DNA of 64,000 bases, taken from positions 310,001 to 374,000 of the forward strand of contig MU271155.1 in NCBI GenBank assembly GCA_021432605.1, in the 5' to 3' direction. Below, piece by piece: positions 24,169 through 35,400 of the stretch. The notes under the pieces were generated by a model that was given only the letters and a program-made list of their open reading frames with translations, was not told where the DNA came from and searched no databases. The DNA comes from Coniochaeta sp. PMI_546. Its lineage: Eukaryota; Ascomycota; Sordariomycetes; Coniochaetales; Coniochaetaceae. The translations under genes were made by a program, and so were the position numbers. Numbering within the stretch: position 1 is the stretch's first letter; each line of letters starts with the position of its first letter.

Positions 24169-25025
24169 ATGATGTCGGTGATCTGGCTTGGCGTCTCTCT
24201 TCAGATGCTCTTCTGGGCCACTGCGGTGGCTCAGACCGTCTCCATCCTTGACGACTTCGACCTTCGCCGGCAACCCGACTGCGTGAAATACTGCATGATG
24301 GGAGGAAACATTCACGGAGATATCATTGCTGCGCTCGGCTGCGGCACGTCGCGGTACGACTCGTGCTTCTGTCGCGCTGAGTATCGATCCGTTGCCTCGC
24401 ACTACATATCAAGCTGTCTGACGAGCGACGTCCAATCCTGCACGTATCCGGCCGAGTATAGTGATGCCGTGTCCATATACAACCGCTACTGCAGCTTCAC
24501 CGGACCCGCCACTGTGGTCGTGGTTACGACGGAAACCCCAGACAACACGGCTGCCAACGGGCAGGTAACTGTGACCGTCACGACGGGCCCGACGGTCACG
24601 GTCCACACGTCAAGCTCCTCCAGTAAGACGATGCTGCCGAGTACGTTGCTGTTACTTGCGCCTGTAGGCTTGGTCGCCTGCCTCAGCTGGGGTATGGCGG
24701 TGATGTCCCTTCACCGCTAATTCAGTGACGGCTAGGCTCCGCCAGTCAGACATCCTCATCCACGGCAACATCATCTTCGGCGAAAACACAAGCGACACTG
24801 GGCGGCTCACCACCGGACGACAATACAGGAAGTAGCAGTGGTGGAGGAGGCGGACTCAGCAGGTCGGACATGGTGAATATCATTGTCGGCGTGACGGTGC
24901 CGATTCTCTGCTTGGCGGTGTCGCTGTGGGCTACTTGGTGGTGGAAGAGAAAGAGGAAATTAAGATCCAATGTTGATCGGGATGATCCTGTTCTAAGACG
25001 TCAGCAGGGTAGTTCTTACAATTGA
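24169..25025 (+). CDS. CFEM-like 8-Cys cell-surface protein, two exons
   Basis: Secreted or surface protein of 247 residues in the spliced model (24169..24622 joined to 24736..25025). Two adjacent ATGs (24,169 and 24,172) open a signal peptide, SVIWLGVSLQMLFWATAVAQ. Eight cysteines follow in CFEM-like order: C-x3-C, then a long gap to LGCGTSRYDSCFC with an Asp two residues before the C-x-C pair, then single cysteines ending at NRYC. Two spacings (15 and 7 residues) are longer than the usual pattern, so this is a variant. A Ser/Thr/Val linker follows. Splicing with donor A|GTAAGA and acceptor GGCTAG (113 bp, branch CTAAT) joins AGC in frame to a Ser/Gly-rich region, one membrane helix (NIIVGVTVPILCLAVSLWAT) and a basic tail WWWKRKRK. 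Retaining the intron instead ends at 24,720 with a hydrophobic GPI-signal-like tail. CFEM proteins are known in heme/iron capture and host contact; the role here is inferred. Confidence 0.75.
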
Positions 25026-26370
25026 TGCCACTCTTTCGAAGACCTGAGCAATCATGAGAATGGAGCCCCAGATGAGAGCCTCCGACCAGTCGGACCAGAA
25101 CTGCGAGCTCAATCATTCTCGTGGCTCCCTGTACTGGGGAAAGCTCACCTTAGGCCGTGAACTGCGATGGCGCGTCATGTCCCGCAATGTAAATCCTCTC
25201 GTGGGCCTGATCGAAAAGCTGGAAGCATATGCCCCCTAGAACACACCTCCCGCCAGATAGAACGGATACTCGTCACATGTTAACTACATGCCTGTTTACG
25301 AGTTTTCCATAGCATTGTGTCATATAATCAGTATTTCTAGACGAGCAGAGTGCTTAATGTCAGGATCAATAGTTCTGACACGCATACCTCTGACGTTTTT
25401 GGCGACCTCACACTGAAATTCTTGGTTGAAATACGGTTGTCTCGATGTGACTGGACGTCGGATCTGAAGATTGGCGACACCAAACAACTAGTGGGGTAGC
25501 TATACCCTGCTGATGCAACCCAAGATGCCCCCTGCCGTCAAGCCCCGTTTACAGCGATAAGCACTTGTGTTCGAGTAAAGCTACTGTCGACTATTGTTCG
25601 GCTCCATCTTGTCTGTGAGAACCGCTCATCTGCTACACGAGCATTTTGTTTTACGAGCGGTGAAATACTACCTGGAGTCATAGCTTCGATCGAAAGACAT
25701 GTTCTTCTCATCTTCTTCATGATTGGTGGGAGATATCTACTGCCCGCTGATATCAGTCACCTCCTGATGATTCTTGTCTCGGCCGTTTTCCTGAAGAGCA
25801 CTCGGTCTCTTATAATACTATCAATTACCATTTGTTTACTACCATCTCTAGGTAGTGTCCAAGTTTTACCAACACATTCAATACCAACACAGACTATCGG
25901 CGATGAAGCGTATCAAAGAGGTATTCCAGCTCAGTGCTGACAGGACAGATACTCTCAGATGAAGCGACTGCCAATGACAATCCCCGTCGGGAGTTACTCC
26001 TCGTGTCCTAATTGGCTTGGCGGCCAGGCGGCCGCTCCATCTCCTTGGGGCATCGGAAATTATCCGGCCCTCCAGGCTCCAGACGCCAGCGAAGAGGCGC
26101 CCAGCTTTTTGTGTCAGGGGTCGTAGCTAGCGCAAAAAGTTGCCCTGACCTGCCTAAGAACGGCTTGCTACACGACGCCTGCATAGATCTGCGGCACAGT
26201 TCGCCATTGGCACTGCGGCTCGGCTAGCGGTGCTTAGCTCGATTCTCTCACCCAAGCAATATGATAAAGCCGTTGGTTCCCATACCTTAGGATCTAGAAC
26301 AGCTTTTCCATCTTCACATCTTCACATTATCGGATTGAGAAGGCAGGACACCCACAAATCCGCTGCGGTC
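25026..26370. other. Intergenic region upstream of the P450
   Basis: About 1.3 kb without a supported gene. The last 150 bp hold the P450 leader; the frame there is open upstream of the chosen ATG but lacks P450 similarity. Confidence 0.5.
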
Positions 26371-28123
26371 ATGAACAAAACCGCCGCAGAACAGTCCTCG
26401 CGGACAGGAGCTGGAGCGGCAATTGCGGCGGTAACGAATGCGATCAGCAACGCACCAGGAGGCTATACAGCTCTTGGGCTAGGTCTTGTCCTCGTTCTAC
26501 TAAGCCGCGTTCTGCTCAGCCGCGTCTTTCATGGAGGAAGCCAGAGCAAGAAGGTCACAGAGCTGCCCTTCTGGGTCCCCATCGAGATCGCGGCGACGGC
26601 TTACTTTGTCGCCGCTGGCGGGATGACGGGTCGCTTATTGTACGTTATCGGCCTGGCCCACCTCCTCCTGACCGTGGATCCGCTGACACGCCCCCAGCTC
26701 CCTCTTCCGGCGCAACTCGGGCGCTCTCTTCGGCTTCACGTCCGCCCACCAAGTCCTGTACGACTTCAAGGACGTAGATCGCGTCATGACTAAGCAGTAC
26801 AAGAACCTCGAGGTGTTTGGCGCGGGCTGGACGCTGATCATCCGCGTCTTCGGCCTGAGCATGGGCAAGACAAAGGCGGAGATCGACGAGGTCTTGGAAA
26901 AGATGCTGATATGCACCAAGGCGCTGTACCGCCCCGTCGAGCAGATTTTCGTCGGCGAACAGGGCGCAACCGCGTCGGTCGAGAGCGCCGACGTGCCAGG
27001 CAAGGCCGTCGATCTCGTCACCTTTTCCACCCGCAAGGAGGACAGCAAGCGGTGGGAGTGGTCGGCCGACGTCCGCGTCGTCGCCCCAGGCGCGGCGGAG
27101 GCGAACCTGCACAGCCTGATCCGCGACTTTGGGGCCTGCATTTCCATCCCGCTGCTGTATGGCAAGGACCTGCTGGAGCGGAACCCGACGCTACTGGACG
27201 ACTTCTGGAAGTTTGACAACGAGGTTTTCCCTCTGCTGGTCATAGGCGTCCCGACCTGGCTGCCGGTGAAGGCCTTCCAGGACGGTCTGGCGGCCCGCGT
27301 CCGCTGCAACGAGGCGATGGAAGACTGCTACCGCCGCGTCGACCAGTGGCAGAAGGGAGTGCCGGTGGACGGCGGCGCGGACATGTCGGACGTCAGCTAC
27401 ATCGTGCAGGAGCGCAACAGGATCTACAGCGAGGTCGACATGCCCGTCTGGGCGCGCGGACGGGTCGACTTTTCCCTCCTGTGGGGCCAGAACGCGAACT
27501 CGCAGGCCCTGGCCTTCTGGTTCGTGGCATACATCTACTCGACGCCCGACCTACTGCCGGAACTGCGCAAGGAGGTGGCCGAGTTCGTCAAGGTGTCCGC
27601 CGAGACATATCCGCCGCGGATCACGTCCTTCGACGTCCCCGCCCTCTCGCACAGCTGCCCGCTGCTCAAGTCGGCGCTCTTCGAGACATACCGCATGGCG
27701 AACGAGGCCACGACGATCCGCTACGTCAAGGAGGCCGTCACGGTCGAGGACGGCGGGAGGCAGGTGCACCTCAAGCCCGACAGCTGGGTGTCTGCGCCGC
27801 ACGGCGCGAGACAGCACGACCCCGCCGTGTATCCGGAGCTGCACAGGTTCATCCCCGACCGGTTCCTGGAGACTGATCCCGAGACGGGCAGGAGAGTGGC
27901 GAGATACGGGAGGCTGAAGCCGTGGGGGTCGGGTCACGGCATCTGCAAGGGCCGCACGCTGGCTGAGAAGGAGATACTGGCTATTGCTGCGACGGTGATG
28001 AGTCTGTGGGATATGGAGCCTGCGGGAGGGAAATGGAAGATGCCAGGGATGAGGATGGGGACTGGAGTGATGTGTCCGACTGAGGATATGAGGGTTGTGT
28101 TGAAGCGGAGGGTGTTTGCTTAG
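26371..28123 (+). CDS. Cytochrome P450 (CYP7/CYP8-like, class E group IV type), two exons
   Basis: Heme-thiolate monooxygenase of 564 residues, probably ER-anchored; substrate unknown. Exons 26371..26639 and 26698..28123 are joined by a 58-bp intron (GTACGT donor, GCTGAC branch, CCCAG acceptor). The N-terminus has a membrane helix (YTALGLGLVLVLLSRVLLSRV) and the proline hinge LPFWVP; after splicing GRLF joins SLFRRNSGALFGF. The K-helix ExxR motif is FETYR. The heme-binding loop is PWGSGHGICKGRTLA, where Cys is the heme ligand and the usual leading Phe is Trp. The Phe-to-Trp change and the ATTIRYVKE segment fit fungal CYP7-like P450s. The I-helix region is around NANSQALAFWFVAYIYS and lacks the usual A-G-x-D-T, as in CYP7/8 or other atypical P450s. 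No backbone enzyme of a secondary-metabolite cluster adjoins it. Confidence 0.92.
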
Positions 28124-28940
28124 GTAGGTCCTAGGTACGTACTGTAGTACGTCCTGTTGCAGTCTAGATGTGGAATTTAGAAGGAAGGTGTGGATCAGGT
28201 AGGGTCGGAATGTACTGTTGTAGAAGTTGGATGCTTGCCTGATGCAAATAGACAGTTCCTTCGTTCTTGCCAAATTTAGCAACCGAGTGAGATTGCCCAC
28301 AAGTCTCCAGTGACTCCAGTGACTCCGGTGAGCTGGGTTGGTTGGTGCTTACGTCGCTCCTTCCCTGATTGGACGCGTCGCTTTCCGGCCCAATTACCTA
28401 ACCAGTGACCCTCTCATCCACACGGAAGTCGCGTCCTCCGTTCGTCTGGTGGGTGCAACTGCCTCGATAGAGATCAGGCACAAAGATAAGGTTTTAACAC
28501 CTGAACTCTAAATTCGTACAACAATCGCAGAGTTGGTGGTGGGTATCATCCAGGGTACCTTATCTGGCTGTTTGTCACTCGAATCCTCTCATCATTCATC
28601 AACGGCAAACCCCGCTTGGCCGTCACCAGAGGAATGACAATTGGAAAGAATGCATTATGCAACCAGGAACAGGGCTGAACTCTAGCGCAGGCAGTCATCG
28701 CGTCTTGGCGGTGCTGGGCTGGGTCAGCTAGCGTCAGCTCCTGCATCCCAGCGCCCTGTCCCGGAGACAGCGAAATGTCCATTTGGAGTCAAGCGCATCA
28801 TGGCTGAGATTGCGGACGTCGAGTACAGCCACTGCCCACCAAGCACCAACGAATATCATCTCAGCTGGCCCCGAATGTCATTTCGTCTGAACTTTTTGAT
28901 CTTTCTCTCTCAGCATGTATGCTCTCAACTGTGGTAAATC
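28124..28940. other. Intergenic region with tandem TGACTCC words
   Basis: At 28,304-28,331 a 9-bp unit (tgactccag-like) is repeated three times, giving near-Gcn4/CpcA words (TGACTC followed by C rather than A). No gene is supported in this 0.8 kb. Confidence 0.4.
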
Positions 28941-30305
28941 ATGGGAAATTCGTGGAACATGAGCGAATACGACGGCAAAGACGCCACAACGGTCACGGTG
29001 CTGCCCATCCGGAGCGGGAGCGCAAAGTCACTCGTCGAAGCTGCGCACAAGCAGAGCCTCCAGAAGCGTAAGACGGGCTGCCGTGAGCTGGTACAGTCCA
29101 ACTCGTCTCTAGCGAAAGCCACGCCGTCGATTCATCTGCACTGCAGCTCCTGTACATGCGCACCACCATCACCACTCGACACGTCCGCAGACGATGAGAC
29201 CTTGGCGCGGAGGATCCACGCCGCGTCCGCCGTGTGCCGCGCCAAGACCCTCTCTTCACCGGGCTCGTCTCCCAAGCTCGCGTCCTTGGCAGCCTTCCAG
29301 TCCGTCAGCCGCTGGCTCACGGGCTCGACACTAACCAACACCGCCAGCGTCTCGGACCTCTGTTTTGCCGTCTCGGCCCTAGACATAACCAAAACCACCC
29401 GGCTTCTCTTCGACGACTCCGTCGCCATCAACGGCCGCAACCCAGCCGGTGTCCCGCCTCTGATCTCCGCCATCCGCTCCCACCTCCACAAAACCCACCC
29501 CCTCTCTCATCTAGCCATGATCTCCTTCCTCCTCGACGCCGGCGCAGACCCCAACATCGTCACCTCCTCCTCCCCGGCATCGGGCTCCATGTCCGCCCTA
29601 GCCGCCGCCTCCAGCCTGGGCCACACCTCCCTGGTCCGCCACCTCCTCGACCGCGGCGCCGCCGTCGACGCCAAGCTGACCACCATCCCCATGTCCCGCT
29701 TCTCAGGCCACGGCCTGACCGCCCTGCACGTCGCCGTCTTCGCCGACAAGCCCGCCGCGGCCGAGATGCTCCTCTCCCACGGCGGCGCCGACCTCGCCGC
29801 CACCTTCGAGGGCTACCGCGCCCTCGGCGCCCCGGAGTCGAAACCCGCCGCCGCCGGCCCGCGCCGGCACAGCCGCGTCTGGACTACGGGCATCACGCCC
29901 CTGCACCTGGCCGACGACAGCCCCTCCTGCACCTCCCTCCTCCTCCGGCGCGGGGCCGACCCGGACGCCCGGGACGGGTTCGGGCGCACGGCGCTGCACT
30001 GGGCCATGAGCGGCGGGAACGTGAATGTGGTGCATCTGCTGCTGAGGGCGGGGACGCCGGTCGATGTGCTGGATGATGACGGGGCTACGCCTCTTGCGGT
30101 CCTGGTGTCGAGGCTGGAGAGCGGGGCGAGCAGGGCTGGACACCCGGATGTGGTGAGGATGCTGCTTGCTGCTGGGGCGAATCCGGATCTGAGGTATCCG
30201 CAGGACTTGAGTGTTAAGGGGAGGTTGTTGTTGATGGAGGAGTGGAGGGGGGTTTATGCGGAGATTTTTGAGAGGTATGCACTGGGTAGTGTGAAGGTGG
30301 GTTAG
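28941..30305 (+). CDS. Ankyrin-repeat protein
   Basis: Single-exon protein of 454 residues. The N-terminal 140 residues are Ser/Thr-rich with a Cys patch (HCSSCTCAPPSP) and no recognised domain. From about residue 150 on there are five or six ankyrin repeats, clear ones being MSALAAASSLGHTSLVRHLL, GLTALHVAVFADKPAAAEML, GITPLHLADDSPSCTSLLLR and GRTALHWAMSGGNVNVVHLL, then a final GATPLAVLV unit with HPDVVRMLLAAGANPD. A ~35-residue loop (AATFEGYRALGAP...) interrupts repeats 3 and 4. Ankyrin arrays bind other proteins; no catalytic domain is attached. The chosen ATG at 28,941 gives MGNSWNM, with Gly2 as a weak myristoylation candidate. The gene is very GC-rich at third positions, so long shadow frames occur in it. 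Function unknown. Confidence 0.88.
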   Translation: MGNSWNMSEYDGKDATTVTVLPIRSGSAKSLVEAAHKQSLQKRKTGCRELVQSNSSLAKATPSIHLHCSSCTCAPPSPLDTSADDETLARRIHAASAVCRAKTLSSPGSSPKLASLAAFQSVSRWLTGSTLTNTASVSDLCFAVSALDITKTTRLLFDDSVAINGRNPAGVPPLISAIRSHLHKTHPLSHLAMISFLLDAGADPNIVTSSSPASGSMSALAAASSLGHTSLVRHLLDRGAAVDAKLTTIPMSRFSGHGLTALHVAVFADKPAAAEMLLSHGGADLAATFEGYRALGAPESKPAAAGPRRHSRVWTTGITPLHLADDSPSCTSLLLRRGADPDARDGFGRTALHWAMSGGNVNVVHLLLRAGTPVDVLDDDGATPLAVLVSRLESGASRAGHPDVVRMLLAAGANPDLRYPQDLSVKGRLLLMEEWRGVYAEIFERYALGSVKVG

Positions 30306-30842
30306 GGAGGTGGAGTTGGGCTTTTGGACTAGGGGTTTGGAGTTTGGGCATATGGAGCATAGCGACGGTCTGCATTGGGTGGTATTTCATGGTGGTTTGG
30401 CATACAGGTGCTTTCTTGTGGGTTTGGAGATGTGGTGGCTTACACGATGCTACCAGAAACGATACATTAGTCTTACCTCAGTCCGACCTTTACACGTTGG
30501 ACAGGAGGATGCCAATATGATTGTCTCATTTTCTTTCTTCATGTCTGTCAATTTGTCGATTGGAAGTTCATACGAGTGTCAAACTCAACAGAAGTCTGTC
30601 CTTAGCGACATTCACCCGGGTCGTGGTGTTTTGCAAAGTCAATCCCGCAACTGGGTCGCGGACCTGCTTCCTCCGCCCTCAAGACCGGGTTGATGGGACC
30701 TACTCCGGCTTCAGTGCATACAGGGTTCGTGAAAGCCTCTTTAAAAGGTCACCGCAGTTCGTGGTAGAAATAAAGTTAGAGATCCCCATGCTATTGACTC
30801 TTCAAGGCTCTTGAGCAGCTGACCTCATATACCTCCACAACA
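30306..30842. other. Intergenic region, esterase promoter
   Basis: About 540 bp. CTTTAAAAGG at about 30,739, roughly 100 bp before the esterase ATG, could serve as its TATA element. No gene supported. Confidence 0.4.
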
Positions 30843-32148
30843 ATGCTGTTCAACTGGAAGAGGCACCTCTGCCTCATCGCCTCAGCCCTCCCGCTCCTTC
30901 AAGCCGCCTCCCTCCAGCAAATCACAGCCAACTTCGGCGACAACCCAACAAAAGTAGGCTTCTACATCTACGTCCCCGACAAGCTGGCCGCCAACCCACC
31001 CATCCTCGTGGACCCGCACTGGTGCCACGGCTCTGCCCAGGCCGCCTACACCGGCAGCCAGTTCGCGACCCTAGCCAGCAAATACGGCTTCATCGTGATC
31101 TACCCCAACTCCCCCAACACGGCGGACATGTGCTGGGACGTCTCCTCCGCCCAGACCCTGACCCACAACGGCGGCGGCGACAGCCTGGGGATCGTGAACA
31201 TGGTCCGCTGGACCATCAAGCAGTACAAAGCCGACGCCTCCCGCGTGTTCGTCACCGGCGTCAGCTCGGGGGCGATGATGACCAACGTGCTGATCGGGTC
31301 GTACCCGGACGTCTTTGCGGCAGGCAGCGCCTTCGCCGGTGTCCCGTTCGGGTGCTTCGCGAAGCCTGGCAACAACACCGGCGCCTACGACTACTGGAAC
31401 GGCGACTGCGCCGCGGGGAAAGTGACGCATACGCAGGCCGAGTGGGCCTCTATCGTCAGAGCGGCCTACCCGGGGTATACCGGCTGGCGGCCGAAGATGC
31501 AGGTCTTCCACGGGACGGCGGACGAGACGCTGAACTACGTCAATTTCGGGGAGGAGGTCAAGGAGTGGACCGGCGTCTTGGGACTGAGCGCCACCCCGAC
31601 CAGCACGACGGCCAACACGCCGCTGACCGGCTGGACGAAGACGGTTTATGGGAATAACGGGTGGTTCGAGGCTTATAGTGCTGCTGGGGTGTCGCATAAC
31701 ATCCCGGTTCAGGAGGCGAATGTCGTGGCTTTCTTCCAGCTGAACTGCACGGCGGACTGTTTCTCTTGGGGACAGGGTGGTCCGACGGGCGGCGGCTCTT
31801 CGAGCTCCACGCTGACGCAGACTACGACTTCGAAGAGCTCGAGCTCAGGGGTGGTCACGAGTATTACACCGACGACCAAGCCGACTACGACCGCCACCTC
31901 AACCTCAACCTCGGCTTCTGCCACAGCTGGTGTTCCACTGTACGGGCAATGGTGAGTCAGACATGAGATTCTTACCAACTAAGGTCGTACTAACACAATC
32001 ACAGCGGCGGCATTGGTTACACTGGGGCTACGCAGTGTGCCCAGGGTACTTGCACAGCTTACAACTCGTATTACTCTCAGGTAAGTACAGTTCTACGATG
32101 TAAGGAAGAGTTCTGATTGCTAATACATCACAGTGTGTCCCGACATGA
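30843..32148 (+). CDS. Secreted CE1-type esterase (acetylxylan/feruloyl esterase) with C-terminal CBM1, three exons
   Basis: Secreted plant-cell-wall esterase of the poly(3-hydroxybutyrate) depolymerase-like branch of CE1, 399 residues. Exons 30843..31951, 32005..32080 and 32134..32148; both introns are 53 bp with CTAAC/CTAAT branch sites. The signal peptide is HLCLIASALPLLQA. The alpha/beta hydrolase nucleophile elbow is GVSSGAMM (G-x-S-x-G), the Asp is in FHGTADETL and the His in AGVSHNIP. A Ser/Thr linker (about residues 305-365) leads to a cellulose-binding CBM1: YGQCGGIGYTGATQC in exon 2 and the last Cys in the 15-nt third exon (CVPT, stop). Without splicing the frame stops right at the start of the CBM1. 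Action on acetylated or feruloylated xylan is the family expectation; acetyl versus feruloyl preference cannot be read from sequence. Confidence 0.93.
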
Positions 32149-32448
32149 ACTCGGACCCATGGCTTGCCAGGCACACGCGAACAGACGCACATAGCCACGA
32201 CCTGGCTGTTAGGCATGTACAGCTGGGTGTATATTTCTCATAGTATCGATCGATTGTACAAGGTCATTAGCTACACTCAGCCTGCTCGTGCTCGTTCCAG
32301 CGACTCATTCGCAGTTCGATCACCGTAACGCCATAATATACAATCCAAATGGGGTATCGTAACCAAAACACCATGCTTAGAAGCAACCCAACAGCCAAGT
32401 TCCCAGTATACAGTATCCCACCACATAAAACATCACCGAGATGACCGT
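32149..32448. other. Short convergent intergenic region
   Basis: About 300 bp between the 3' ends of the esterase (+) and the STAND-N/HSP70-like gene (-). Nothing is seen besides presumed 3' UTRs. Confidence 0.5.
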
Positions 32449-35400
32449 TCATGAGGTTTGCAAATTCACAAAGTCCAACTGTTTCGCCTGCATCACGGCC
32501 CCGTGCGGCGTACACTCGTGCTGCACCCACAGCCGCGGCGCTCCACGGTGCTGTATGGCGCTGTCGACAGCCTTGACCACCAAAGCCGACTTGGCAAAGG
32601 AGCCAGTGAGGAAGACACTCTGTGAACACGTCAGTTATTGCTTTCGCCATCAGTCTCGCACCACCGAGTATGGGAACTCACCGAAACCACCCCATCCTCA
32701 ACCCCCCTCCTCATCCCCTCGCCCACCATCGCACCAACCCTACCCGTCACCCCCTCAAAACACCCCTCAATCTCCTTATAACTAAACTCCACACTCCCAT
32801 TCTCCAACCCAGGATACCCAGCCGGCACCTCAAGCCCCGTAACAACCCACTTCCCCCCACTTCCCCCGGCCCCATCCTCCGCAACCAACGAGTCCAAAAA
32901 CCTCCCCCCCTGCCTAGGCACCCTCTCCTCCTCCCCCCCGGCAAAATCAAGCAACACCTCCCTCCTAAACCGAACCGCACAAGTCCTCACCAGCCCCAAG
33001 AGCTTCGCCCCGGCCATCCGCATCTTATACCTCCCCACAATACCCACAATCTTCTCGTGCGCCAGCTGCGCAAACCTGAGCTCAACCTGCACCGCCCCGC
33101 AGACCTCGCTCCTCGCCTCCCCCACGGGCCGCACAACCACCGCCCCATTCTCAGCCACGATCTCGTACCTCGCCAGCTCAGTCAGGAGCTGCCCGGCCTG
33201 CACGACCAGCACCTGGATCCTATTGCTGCTGCCGCCGCCCCGCCCGCCGCCGAGGAGGACCTCCCGCCCCTGAGTGCGTAGGAAGAACCAGACCACCGCC
33301 ACGCTGGCGGGGGTGACTTTTGCGTGGCGGAAGAGCGGGTTGCGGGCCAGGAGGTCCAGGAGTTTCTGCTGGGCGGCTGGGAGGGAGAGCAGGGCGTCCG
33401 GGACGGCGAAGACGATCTCGTCTAGGGGGGTGAAGGCCAGGTAGAAGCCGCCGCGGGTGGTGTCGATCCACTTGGCGAGGCCCGAGGCCAGGCGGGCGAG
33501 GGAGGATTCGAGGGTTGAGGCGGCGGTGGGGTAGGTTGCTGGGCTGGGGAGGGGGAGGGAGGTGGAGGTTGAGAGGGAGGATTGGGATTGGAGGGCGTGG
33601 AGTTGGAGGATTTGGAGGAGGTGGTAGGGGTGGGTGGTGAGGGAGATGGGGTCGGAGGGGAAGGAGGGGGTGGTGGGGGATGAGAGCGGTGGGGAGGAGG
33701 GGGCGGTGTGGCAGAGGCAGTCGAACCAGGGCAGGGAGTCGGGGGGCTTGGAGGTGTGGTTTAGGTACAGGGTGCCTGGGCAGGTCTCGATGGTGCCGGT
33801 GTCGAAGGAGACGGCGACTTCGGCGGTTTCGAGGCCGAGGTGGACGCCGAGGATGAGACCGTCGGTCTTGCCGTCTGGTACGTCGCGGAGGAAGACGGCT
33901 GGCGTCTGGAGGAGGCGAGGTGATTCGCGGGTCGATCCATAGCGGCGGCCTGTCCAAGGCGCTGGTGGGCCGTGGGAATGGCCGAGGGATTCGAAAGACG
34001 CAGTGTGCTTGAGGGTCTCCGTGACTGGGTTGTTGAGGTTCCTCTGGGAGGCTGCGCGTCGGAAGGGGTTGTTGGACTGTTCGAGTGGGCGGCCGGTGAA
34101 GTCGGCTGATCGGGAGGATTGATGGCGGTAGATCTGGGGGGAGGTTGGGGAGAGGTGAGTACTGTCCGTGCTGTTGTGAGTATGGAGCGGCGGTGCCGTC
34201 GTTACTCCATCGCCACGTGGCTCCGAGATGTAGAGGTTCGAGGAGAACTCGTCCGCAAGGGTCGTGCTGATGGTAGGCGGCTGCCATGTCGAGATGCCGA
34301 GCCCAGGACCGGGACCCATGGGCCTCTCAGGCACGTCCGGGATGTAGACCTCTTTGAAACTGTCGGTGCCGTGGACGGCATCGTGGAGTCGCTCAATGTC
34401 GGCGACCAAGAGATCGGAGTGCTTGTCCTCGTCTCTCATGCACTTTCTCGGTAGGTTGTAATTGCGACGCGCCTGGGCGTCGATGATCAGGTCGTCTATC
34501 ATGTAGTGATGCGCCTCGAAGTACCGGTTCAGGGGAATCCACTCGCAGTTGTCCCACTCCGCCCACGCGAGGATCCTGCCCGTCTCCTCGTCGTATGTCT
34601 CGACGTCCGAGAAGATTCTCTTGTTTGTGACCGGGTTGACCGTCATGTGGCTGCCAGCCGGCACAGACAAGATCTCCTTGCCTGTGTCCCAGCCTCCAAC
34701 CTGGCTGGAGATCCTCTCTTCGTTGTCGGTGATGATCTCTTTGCCGGTGTCTTGCTCGCTGCGGTCAGCCGCGTCGCCTTCCGACGCGTGCAGCGACCAC
34801 GTGTCATCCTCCTCCTCATGAGCATGACCGCTCGCAGATGGCCCAGCTGCATCGTTGCTGTTGAATCCCTTGCCGAACGCGACGTCGATGATGGACTTGT
34901 GAGAGCGTATAAACTCCTGCGGCATCGGGAAGCCCGCCGCCATCTTGTCGCCAGGGATCGAGTGTCGAATGGCAGCAGCCTCAATCGGCTCGCCACGGAC
35001 CTCGCATATGGCGGCGAGCAGGCAGAGACTGTCGATGTAATCCTGGTTGGTCTTGCCTCCGTGCGCCTTCTTCTTGCCCTGGAGACTCCGCTTGCAGGCG
35101 TTATACGCACTGTCGTACTTCTCGTCGGCGAGATGCGCAAGTGCAACAGCGTGCAAGAGGTGGAAGACGGGCAGGTCGGCCTTGCGCTTCTTCTTACCTA
35201 GCGTCGACAGCACTGCTTCTGCGGCCTGCCACTTGGCTTGGAAGCAGTAGCAGATGGATAGTTGCAGTTTCAGATTCTCGAAGTGGGCTGGGTCCGATGA
35301 CGTTCCAGTCACGCCGGACATGGCCTTGTTCAAGAACTTTTCGGCGTTATCGTAGTCTCGCTTGGCAAAACTCATCCGACCTAGCTCTTCTGCGTTTTGG

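Noticed and set aside
27346-28300. Frames of 176 codons (+) and 249 codons (-) over the P450 3' half
   Set aside because: Out-of-frame reflections of the P450 exon; no motif.
29234-30076. 280-codon frame overlapping the ankyrin gene
   Set aside because: Arg/Pro-rich shadow of the ankyrin frame; no domain.
31022-31697. Long frames on both strands across the esterase gene
   Set aside because: Shadows of a GC-rich coding exon; the esterase frame holds the signal peptide, catalytic motif and CBM1.
33220-34287. 355-codon open frame on the minus strand inside the STAND-N/HSP70-like gene
   Set aside because: It is out of frame with the real exon and is Pro/Arg/His-only, low-complexity sequence caused by GC-rich third positions.
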